A stretch of 64,000 bases of DNA from Atherix ibis (Eukaryota > Arthropoda > Insecta > Diptera > Athericidae), in the NCBI GenBank assembly GCA_958298945.1, contig OY282609.1, forward strand, positions 58,872,220 to 58,936,219, written 5' to 3'. A program made the translations under genes and the position numbers. The notes under the pieces are model-generated. The model saw nothing but the letters and a program-made list of their open reading frames with translations. It was not told where the DNA came from and made no database searches. Positions 55,662 through 64,000 of this stretch are shown here, one piece after another (position 1 is the stretch's first letter; the number at the start of each line of letters is the position of its first letter).

Positions 55662-56666
55662 ATTAGGGCAAAAAAATCCAAAACAAAAATTCCAGCAATC
55701 ACAACAGCCACAATGAATCCACATTCCACTACTGACAACGATAAATCCCGTAGCATCCATCACCATACCAGGTGACAAATAAAACCGAAGACTGTAGAGA
55801 CAAAGGAATAGTTTTTCAAAAAACGAAGAATTGAATTTGAATACTAGGTCAACAGCACCGATAGCAGGTAAATTTGTATGTCCATAAAATTTTGTGAAAA
55901 TTTCGCATTGAAATTATTAAAAAATTATGTTGTAATTAGTAAAATATTATTTTTATTGAATCTACTAACACTTGAACATGTGTTAATATTAAAAATTTCC
56001 AAAAATAATGATTATTTTAATAGTCTTATGGTTAAAATTTACTCAGGTTACTCTTTGTTAAGTATTTTTATTAGTTCTAAAATGAATAATTATTATCGTC
56101 AGTTTGATCAAACAGTCCGCCGTTCCCAAATTTCTTTCTAATGAACTCAACATCTAAGTCGAGTGAGAAAAATTAAAACAAATTAAGAATAAAAACGTAG
56201 ATAAAATAATAAAGAAATCAAAACAAATAATTTTAAGCACTAAAAATGAAAAAAAAAATTACTTTTACTTAAAATAATAAATAAAAAACAAAACCATTTA
56301 ATTAAATAGTAAAACAAAACAAAACTTTAAAAAATTCCCTTTAAATACAAGAAAAAAGAAAAAAAAAGTACTTCTTAGTACTAAAAATATTTATCAACAT
56401 TTAGTAAAAAAAAATAAAAAAAATATTATTTGTAGAAAAGTGCGCAAATCCGAAAAATAAAAGAATAAACTATGCAAAATAGCAACGAGCAAGAGAAAAG
56501 AACAAAGCAGAGCAAGTAAGAGAGAGAAAAAACAGAAAATTTCCACAAAATTGTGTAATGAAGAAATTCCGGCTGAGATACCAAGTCAACAGAACCAACA
56601 AGAAGCAAATATTTCTGCCTGCTGATTGAACTGTCAAGAGTTGTGAACTTCCACTTTTGATCGCTC

Positions 56667-57095
56667 CCGTTGGTATGTTACCACACGTACTTACTTGAGT
56701 TGATCGAAACACACTTACACCATAATATTATCATTCCGATGTTTTCTCAAATATTTAACAAACCGCGAGAACACAATCAAGCAATCGTGGCATAACCGTT
56801 GGTATGCTAAACACGTAATTGAGCTAATCGAAAACACAGACAAGTAGTAGTTATCGGGTTTTTCAATAGCAACTTGACATGTCAAGTTTCTATTGAAAAA
56901 CCCGAATAGATTTGCAGAATTTTTGTCATTCATTGTTAAATGAATTTGAAAACGTTATTATTCGATGGTTATTCAAAGAAAACAAAAAACACCTACAAAT
57001 TATATTATGGATGCGTCAATCATTATAATTCATGCTCAACAACATCCGATGTTTTCTCAAAATTTTAAAGCAAAAATCGTGAAAATTTCTGCTTT
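56667..57095 (+). repeat. diverged tandem pair of a composite motif
   Basis: CCGTTGGTATG followed by an ACACGTA...GAG(T/C)T(G/A)ATCGAAA block occurs at 56667 and 56796. A second block, CCGATGTTTTCTCAAA, occurs at 56736 and 57046. In the first unit the two blocks are 69 bp apart, in the second 250 bp. The extra 180 bp includes the palindrome at 56854-56905, as if something inserted into the second unit. Confidence 0.7.
56854..56905. repeat. 52-bp near-perfect palindrome
   Basis: Arms 56854-56879 and 56880-56905 are complementary with one mismatch and no loop, starting TCGGGTTTTTCAATAG and centred on TTGACATGTCAA. It looks like two transposon terminal repeats fused head to head (a minimal MITE-like structure) and could extrude as a cruciform. 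The parent element is unknown. Confidence 0.92.
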
Positions 57096-59485
57096 TACGT
57101 GAATTGTTCATTGTGTTGGTTGTGCGCTTTTACCTTACTCTCCGTGCTTTTGCGATTTCAGAGAGCAAATGAAGAACTTTTGAGCAGAGCTTCACTGGTC
57201 CGCTGCAGTTATCTGTGGCTCACTTTAGCCAAGGCACATACTGAAAAGTTCGTGGAATTGCAACTTTCGGATTTGAAAATTACTTCTTCTGAAAACTGGG
57301 CTCCTCTTATTTTGCCTGGATTGCAAAATTTGTTTTACATACATTTTTTGATAAAGTCCGACTTTGATGCAAATGCATCCATCGACTTGATGTCTACTTC
57401 ATACTTCATTTTTTCGATATTTTTGAATGAATTTGTTTTTTTTTTTGCAGAGTGATAAAGGATTTTCTTTTCTTCTCGTGGGTTGAGGGGTGATATTTTT
57501 AGATTTTTCTTAATTATTTTTTTTGGGGAGGAGGAAGTTTTTTTTTATGTTTGCATTTTTTCTCATATTTGATTTTTTGTACTATTAATAATTTAGCTTG
57601 TTGGTTTTTAAAAAAAAACATTTTTACATTTTTTCGTACTTGGATGTTAATAATTTTAATTGTTTAGCATTAATAAATCCTAATATCTAGGTTTGTATCT
57701 AAGCTAAGTAAGTCAATTGAACAGAACAATCAAATAGGCACGATCCTCATTGTACCTAAAATAAAATCCTATTTAAGAAACAGTAATTTGATGAGCTTGT
57801 ATTGAACCCAGCAATGTTCTTGTTAATGCATGGGAATAAATTGATTCTCTTCGACCAATTGACTGGTCATAGTAGAAAATTGGGTGCTACATTCAATTTA
57901 CACATATGTGTTCGGAATACTACTAAACCGCATTGTTTGTGTTTAACAAAAATTAAGTAGGACATAATGCAGTATATAATTTATAAAATAAAACTGTCAC
58001 TTTGTTTGTTTTAATTTCTCAGCTTTGAGAAATTCTTTAATTAAGTAAAACGAATAATTTTACGACTGTACATAAGATCATAATGAAAAGTTGAATACCG
58101 TACTTTAGAAGGTTTTTGTCTGTGAAATAGGCAAACAAAATTCTTTTATAGTACACAATTGCTATTCTAGAAATCTTTTCTATAAGCAAGATCTTCCAAC
58201 TATCTGGCATACCCTAAAAGATAATACCGAATATAGAAAGTATTCAAAAAAGTTTTGAGTAAAAGAAGAGAAGTTAAACCTACGACGAATGTTAAAATTT
58301 TCGGGAATTTTCTGTGGTGATATCTTATATATTAATACGCAAACACAAAAGTTTGTGGTACCTTTTTGAGTGTGTTGTTGTTCACGTATTGCAAAAAAAG
58401 AAATATCATTGTATAGGTAACCGTTTGGAGAAGTGCAGAATATAATTTTTTTTTTTATGCGTAAACATAAAGCAGGTAAATTTGATTTTGAAAGATGCAA
58501 AGCCCTACAACAACAAAATACACATACACGGGCCCAATACAAACTTATTCGGTATGCACGAGCATACGTATCAGCCAATAAATCGGATGACTGTGAAATG
58601 CAATAAAACAACACAACTGAACAAAAAACAACACAATTGTACATGAAAACACGAATACTTACAGTCGGCATTTCTCTAAGAAAAAGAAATGCATATAACT
58701 TTTTCGTAAACGTCTGTTTATGTTCTCAAAGAACAGCTGATTATGAGCATGCCTTTGCCTTAGAGTAACTAGATGTGAAAGAAACACTGCTTTATGAGCG
58801 TGCGTAAGCGACTCATAAACAACAGCGTGTTAATTCTATGAACCAATGAGCGTGCGTCGTTGCGCTTGGGATATTTTTGGGAAAGCGAATAACACAGTGC
58901 GAGGAAAAAAACCCAAGCGCAGTCAAGATACGAGTATCTCATTGGTTGAAGAAATTTGTCATTGGTGTGTTTGGCTATGTGTGCATGTCACGGCAACGTG
59001 CATCATTCAAAACACATAGAGTGATCAGCGCATACAGCTTAGTAGGTGAACTGAGTGAATTTTTTTGCATTGCATGCGAGTGGAATTTTTCGAATACATT
59101 GGAAGCTAACAGAGTGAACAAAATATACAACATCAAGTACGTCATTTTTTTTTGTTTGTATGCGTGTCAAATGATACTGTGGAATTTTTTCAAACCTCAT
59201 TAGCATACCAGCATTCAAGTTTGTTTGTTGCAAATCAATGTTGATGCATTTAAATTTTTTTATTAAATGTAGAAAACATCACAGTTTCGAACAACGCAGA
59301 TTGACATCGAGAGAGTACAGACGACAAACGTTTCGTTACGTATTGAAATTCGGAGAGTTTCTTTTGATTTCATTTTTTGAACGAAAATAGTAAAAAGCCG
59401 TTTGAATATTTTTATTCCATCAATGTTAATGCTTTGTATTTTTTTAATATATATAGTTTCGAAGAAACAGATACAAACCATTTTC

Positions 59486-60845
59486 ATGCCAAGGCGTCGA
59501 ACGCTTTCGGGGCGGGTAGAAAGGCAAAGAAACAGGGAGGGTGGTCAAGTTTTTCGTAGAACTACTAATGTAACAAATACAAGTGTTGGAAATTTAATTC
59601 AGAATGATGATCATGGTGTTATTGATTCAATTGATTTATTGAAAAATTCGTTTAAATGTGCATTGAAAGTGGTTCCAATTAATTTTGAAAGTTTTGATAT
59701 TGGTTTGTTGAATTTACAATGCAGATACTGTAAGGCAATGCATTTTAAATCAGAAATCACGATGCGCGATAGAACAGCATTTACCATGTGTTGTCATAAG
59801 GGAAAAGTAAATTTGCCGGCATTCACAGAATGATGCACAAATAAAAAAAAAATAAAAAAATTATTTCAATTATATACGGAACTATAATTCAGCATTTGCG
59901 ATGGTTAGTTCTGAAGCGAATATTTCTGAGACGATTTTAGGTGGTGTATATCACTTTAAAATTCACGATACATTTTATCATAGACCTGGTCCATTGACAA
60001 ATCCATACGGTCGCATGCCTTTGTATGCACAATTATACTTTTATGATGTAGATACTGCAGTGAATTTTAGAATGCGACAAAAATCAAATAGCTCATGCGA
60101 TATAATTTTGATGAGAGAACTTTCTCTTGAATTAGAAAGAGTTAATAAATTTATTCCTTCTTTTCGCACAATGAAATATCACTGTGAAAGTATAGATAGA
60201 TAATGCGGATAAAGAAATATGTATGGTCATTAAAGTGAATCGAGAAACAGATTTACGTAGGTATAACGATACAACACAGACTGATGTAGCTGTTATATTT
60301 ACGACTGTTGATGGGGAGCAACCTTTCGAAGGAAACATGATAGCCTTTTCAATTACCCAGTTCGAGCAGAGGGCGAACAGTATGAAAGTGACCAAAAGAT
60401 ACACAGCGTATTGTACAGCTTTAAAGGAAAGGGTTCGAATTTACGCGAATTCATTGGTAATTTTTATAAAAAAAGATCAATTCTTAGAAAAAATAATATA
60501 AAACATTTATAATATATTACAGGTGTATACGCTGCCAAGTACGGTGAATACGCTAAATGCGTGGACATAATAAATCTGTTCGCTGATGGAAGAATAATTG
60601 CGCAAGGCAGATCAGGGAACATGATTGGCAAAGATTGGGAAGAACAAGAAAAATTTAAAAATATTTACGGGAAAAAAAATTAACAATCTATTTCATGTTA
60701 AATGTGCTACAATAAATTACTAATCACATTTGAATTACAGAAAAAAAAGTCAAATTAATAAATAAAATAAAAAAATTATTGCTAGTTCATTATTAACAAT
60801 CGCTGAAGAATTGTGTGGTCGAATTTCGACCACTGGCTACCCTAG
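59486..60845 (+). mobile_element. Helitron remnant: N-terminal Rep pieces and 3' terminus
   Basis: Three plus-strand pieces follow the order of the Helitron-like N-terminal domain. The first (59486-59833) is MPRRRTLSGRVERQR..., CRYCKAMHF, FTMCCHKGKVNLPAF, the Cys-rich segment. The second (59883-60203) is YNSAFAMVSSEANIS, GGVYHFKIHDTFYHRPGPL, PLYAQLYFYD. The third (from 60223) has DLRRYNDTTQTDVAVIFTTVDGEQPFEG. A short further open stretch (60526-60680) is not recognised. The rolling-circle nuclease (two-His, Tyr) and helicase domains are absent, so the copy is non-autonomous. The 3' end has the expected hairpin and CTAG|T terminus (60815-60845). The 5' end was not found. Confidence 0.82.
60815..60845 (+). 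repeat. Helitron 3' terminal hairpin and CTAG end
   Basis: GTGGTCGAA-T-TTCGACCAC (60815-60833) is a perfect 9-bp-arm hairpin. Eight bases later comes CTAG (60842-60845), followed by T, the Helitron rule of a hairpin shortly before a CTRR end inserted 5' to a T. The orientation agrees with the Rep pieces upstream. Confidence 0.8.
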
Positions 60846-61440
60846 TTATTTATTAAATTCGCTTGCATTCAACTGAAATTTCAGATGATGTTAAAAAGAG
60901 CACGAAAATACCACCACAACTAACTGGTCCAAAATCACAGAATTCCTATTGCAGATATTAAAATTTATCATGCAAATTATGTAATTTCGGGGAATTAAAA
61001 CTTTTCCAGTTTCGGTTCTTGTCAGTACTTGTCCGTACGCCACCAACGCGTCCAGTTCGATCATGTCCCTCTAATCTATCTCGGTAGCAGAAAATTTTCG
61101 ATAATAGAATGCCTTTGCGAAAAGTTTTTTGCCTCAGAATCGATACCATCTAATCTGAAAGCGAAAGATGATCTAATCAAAATGTAATTCCCGAAATGTG
61201 ACCAACCGGAATTCTGTGATGTATTCGACTGCGCCATCAACAGAATCGGAAGCTACCCTCTCCAAACACTAGTGATAGGTCACAATTGTTTTTAAAGCAT
61301 TTTCTTATTTGGCACAAGGCCGTCCACATTTCCGGAATCCTCCTCCCGATTTCAATAGACAAATAACCAAAGATCAAAACATCAAACTTGAAATTAGCAA
61401 CGAAAATTTTTTCAATAAAATTATTGAACACAAATGATAA
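60846..61440 (-). mobile_element. possible LINE endonuclease remnant
   Basis: Minus-strand pieces such as LLSKIFCYRDRLEGHDRTGRVGGVRTSTDKNR (61105-61015; only part of this pattern is diagnostic) resemble the YRxDR...GGGV segment of LINE AP-endonucleases. G+C is raised relative to the flanks. Stops and shifts abound and no ends are seen. The call is tentative. Confidence 0.4.
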
Positions 61441-63108
61441 AATAATTTCGGCTTTTTTTCAAAGTAAAACCTACCCTCACAAACTTGACATTTTCAAACT
61501 GCTTTCATTTTCAGTACCCTTTTATATTGTTTTCCACTTGTTTTATTTAATGTTTCTTAATAATTTTGTCCTTATGAAATATAGAACAAATAAAAAAAAC
61601 GCGGAAATAAAATGAAGCTACTTAACGTAGGACAAACTGCCTTCCAATATTAAAGAAATTTATTATTTTCAATACAAAAGTTGTCGGGGGCAGTCTAGGA
61701 TTTAAAAAAAAAAAACATTTTTAATTTCGACTCTGCTGGTAGGCGAACGGTTGAAAATTTTTGTAATTTGAGACCGCAGGCACTAAATTTTTGCAATTTC
61801 AGACTGCAAGGACTTTTCAGAAAGTTCCCAAAATTTTTAATTTTTTTTATTCTTTCAGACTGTGAGAAGAAATGTTCCTTCCTTAATTGTGGAATTCACA
61901 GCAGATATCTTAAAGATTATTCTAAATAACCCAGCTGATATGGTTTTGAGGTTGAGTGGTCTATCGAAAGTTTAGCTCCTACTGATTAGTTTATCTAGAA
62001 TTTTCTGTATTTCTGCTTTTTCTCTCAGTTTATCATCAGCAGAACTTACTACTATTCCTAACTATCATATTCCAATTTTCTTGTCAATATCCGAATTGTA
62101 AATTCGTGCCAAATTCCAACTGACTAGTAAAAAAAACATGTAAATTCAGAAAACTCGTTGCATATATTTGGTGATGGTCACTATTTTTTCCTTTAACTCA
62201 TGAAATTTTTTCTGTAATAGTAAATTTTATTATCATCCGATATTACAATGCCAATTTTCTCACATCCTTTAATGTGATAATCTGTTTTCTGCTCATTGGA
62301 AAAAATCTTTTGCTGAGAAGTGTTAAGCTTTAAGATTCGCCAGCCTCATTTTCAAGTTCTAAATAACAAAGTTTTATCTCCCAATTAAGAGCAGTGTTGT
62401 TTTTTCCTTAAATAATAATCTTCCTTTTTTAATTCATTTATTTCACTAATTATTTATTTATTGTTGTGTTTCTTTTTTTAACTTTTTAACTAAAACATTA
62501 TACAATTTTATTTATCAACTAATTATTTTTAAAAATGTTAACATAGAGAAAGAAGTGTGTATTTTCTACGTGTACTTATCATATTAAGATTTTTATTAAT
62601 TAATTATTTATTAGAAAATTCTCGGTTGGTTTTTTTTTTTAAAATAACATAAATGTTTTCTTCACTTCATCGCCACGTAAATTGTTTTTTCTGTAGTTTT
62701 TCCATACATGCGAATATATCTTAAATCCTCACGAACAAATTATTTTTATTTCTTTTGTAGCCTTTTATTTTTTTCCATCAATTATTTAATATTTATCTAT
62801 TAATTTATCCAAAATCTAATATAAATAATAATAGTAATAAAAAATAGCTGTCATAAATATTTTAGTAGAAATTTTCCTTTTGATAATACGCTTATCCAAA
62901 AAGTTTTAAATTTTAACAAAAATAATTTTTTTTTCCATAGAAGTGATTAAAATGTTTTACGTCTCTCTAATTAATGTCTAGACTAATATTATTAACAAGA
63001 TCCTATCAGTTATTGTTTTATATTTATTTAATCATAAAGTTGAACACAAAAATTAAATATTGAAAAGTTCAAGTCCAAATGAAGCTCTCAACAGCCAGAA
63101 CTTTTAAT
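61441..63108. other. AT-rich DNA without recognisable features
   Basis: No gene, RNA or element end is supported; T-rich runs dominate 62380-63000. A small repeated phrase (TTTTTGCAATTTCAGACTGCA against TTTGTAATTTGAGACCGCA, 61755-61810) is the only local structure noticed. Confidence 0.45.
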
Positions 63109-63194
63109 GCAGACGATACTAGACTGAAGAGTAGAGAAATTATTTTGCTGGCAAAAAATACCAGCTTTTTTCTATACTCTTCCGTGTTGTCTGC
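63109..63194. other. 86-nt imperfect hairpin
   Basis: GCAGAC at 63109 pairs with GTCTGC at 63189-63194. Inside, GAAGAGTA pairs with TACTCTTC and GCTGG with CCAGC, leaving a loop of about 10 nt and several asymmetric bulges. The size suits a pre-miRNA, but the bulges are large for one and no known miRNA is recognised. It may be a decayed inverted repeat. Confidence 0.4.
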
Positions 63195-63202
63195 AAAGAA
63201 AT

Positions 63203-63238
63203 GGCCTATTGAAATTTTTTTTGGAAATTTCAATAGCC
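63203..63238. repeat. short inverted repeat
   Basis: GGCCTATTGAAATTT (63203-63217) pairs with AAATTTCAATAGCC (63225-63238) with one bulged C and a 7-nt spacer. It shares the TATTGAAA string with the palindrome at 56854-56905, which also has mirrored CAATAG ends. Confidence 0.75.
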
Positions 63239-64000
63239 AATATTAATGCTAACACAAACAAATAATAAAAATAATAATAGAAAATATGAAATTACCTAGG
63301 ACGGAATTCAAAGAACAAAAACAATCTCCAAGTAGGAGTATTACTACCAACAGTAACATTTGTTCTACACATGCACATATACTTTAAAAATGAAGATATT
63401 TTCTTTTTTTACAATAAATACTTAATAAGGAAGTTTGCTTTCTATTCAAATATAAATACTAAACTAATTTCTTTCTTCTTTTTCTATTTTTCATATATTA
63501 GTAATAGTATGTGTTTATTAAATAGGAAGTATATGAAAATTGTTTTTATTTTTTAAAATAAAAATTAAAGTCAATGATTTAGTCGTTACTTCAGCTAATA
63601 ATAAACATATTAAATATTAACAATATACTTTCTCAATTGTCATTAATACAATAGAAACTTGGCAGTGACATACTTTCTATTTAAAGGTCAAAAGGACAAT
63701 ATCACAACGATATTCTGTGATCAGTAGTACCGATGCAAGTGTAACTTACACTTAATCATGCAAATACCCACTCTTACGTAGTAAGTACATGACATGACAT
63801 TCTTTTTCGCTTGTGTGATTTCGAAAAATTAGTTTTATTTTCTTTATTTTCCCAAAAATTATGTTTTTTGCAAGAACAACTCGTACGAAACACGATTTTT
63901 TTATTTTTTTATTTGACAGGTTTTTCATTTCTATGTTACACATAGACATGAGAACACAGTCACTCCTATGGAGCATATAGCGGCACTAGAGACTCTGTGA
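63239..64000. other. AT-rich right edge of the window
   Basis: No coding exon or repeat is recognised. Minor open frames (63371-63556 plus, 63976-63752 minus) have no protein-like signature. Confidence 0.5.

Larger units (their letters stand above)
55662..59485. other. long non-coding interval, AT-rich with mixed blocks
   Basis: No host gene can be modelled. The interval holds the duplicated blocks and palindrome at 56667-57095, an unremarkable 118-codon plus-strand frame (57099-57455) that I cannot assign, and a less AT-rich block at about 58690-59110 that may be the 5' non-coding part of the Helitron. A short inverted repeat (GCATTTCT with AGAAATGC, 58668-58692) lies at its start. None of this is enough for a feature call. 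Confidence 0.4.

Noticed and set aside
57099..57455. 118-codon plus-strand frame as a gene
   Set aside because: No recognisable domain, ends in T-rich DNA, and no splice or context support; mentioned only within the interval description.
58668..58692. Helitron 5' terminus at TCTCTAAG
   Set aside because: The base before it is T, not the A expected at a Helitron insertion, and no second copy is available to define the end.
63109..63194. Calling a microRNA gene
   Set aside because: The stem has large asymmetric bulges and no mature sequence that I recognise; kept only as a hairpin.

Overview
The window is nuclear DNA of an insect, very probably a dipteran, although no single marker fixes the species. 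The reasons are very AT-rich DNA, short introns (57-84 bp) in most host genes, a Polycomb-group gene of the Drosophila Sfmbt type, and an arthropod-style load of mariner/Tc1, LINE, gypsy-type LTR and Helitron elements. There is no prokaryotic, viral or CRISPR content, and I found no tRNA or rRNA gene.

Four host protein-coding genes can be modelled. (1) Sfmbt (+, 1287-8571, 5' exons missing) has an FCS zinc finger, four MBT repeats and a SAM domain; a dead mariner sits in its large first visible intron. (2) A TMEM62-like membrane metallophosphoesterase (-, 36895-34490, seven exons). (3) RnrL, the large subunit of class I ribonucleotide reductase (+, 37819-40730, four exons). It is divergent to (2), with 0.9 kb between the start codons and an E2F-like site close to its start. 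(4) A CCDC9-like coiled-coil protein (+, 43733-46512, two coding exons) with a long low-complexity tail containing a duplicated module. These genes share no pathway; Sfmbt acts in chromatin repression and RnrL in dNTP supply.

Most of the rest is mobile-element debris. One mariner family (called family 1 here) has four copies: in Sfmbt intron 1, at 14450-15728, at 22172-23474 and at 54317-55601. Other DD34D mariners lie at 17292-18480, about 19282-20566 (the best preserved, with two small lesions), 51697-52313 and 52316-53045. There is also a rosa-like DD41D element (48589-49770), a Minos-like DD34E Tc1 element with 239-bp inverted repeats (23893-25658), a Tigger/pogo-like relic (about 41214-42280), LINE fragments (12430-13720, 18484-18950) and a Helitron remnant with a recognisable 3' end (59486-60845).

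The most striking structure is 21983-32850. A 5'-truncated LINE, bounded by a perfect 14-bp target duplication and ending in AATTG repeats, was later hit by three elements: a family 1 mariner, the Minos-like element, and a complete gypsy-type LTR retrotransposon whose two 181-bp LTRs are identical. The LTR element reads as one gag-pol frame broken only by two TGA codons.

The remaining intervals are AT-rich DNA with few signals. Exceptions are a frameshifted, unrecognised coding-like stretch at 50053-50450, a 52-bp palindrome at 56854-56905, a tandem duplication near 10 kb, and a hairpin at 63109-63194. I found no clearly new defence or metabolic system. The novelty lies in the nested insertions, the fold-back rearrangement inside one mariner, and the unrecognised coding relic.
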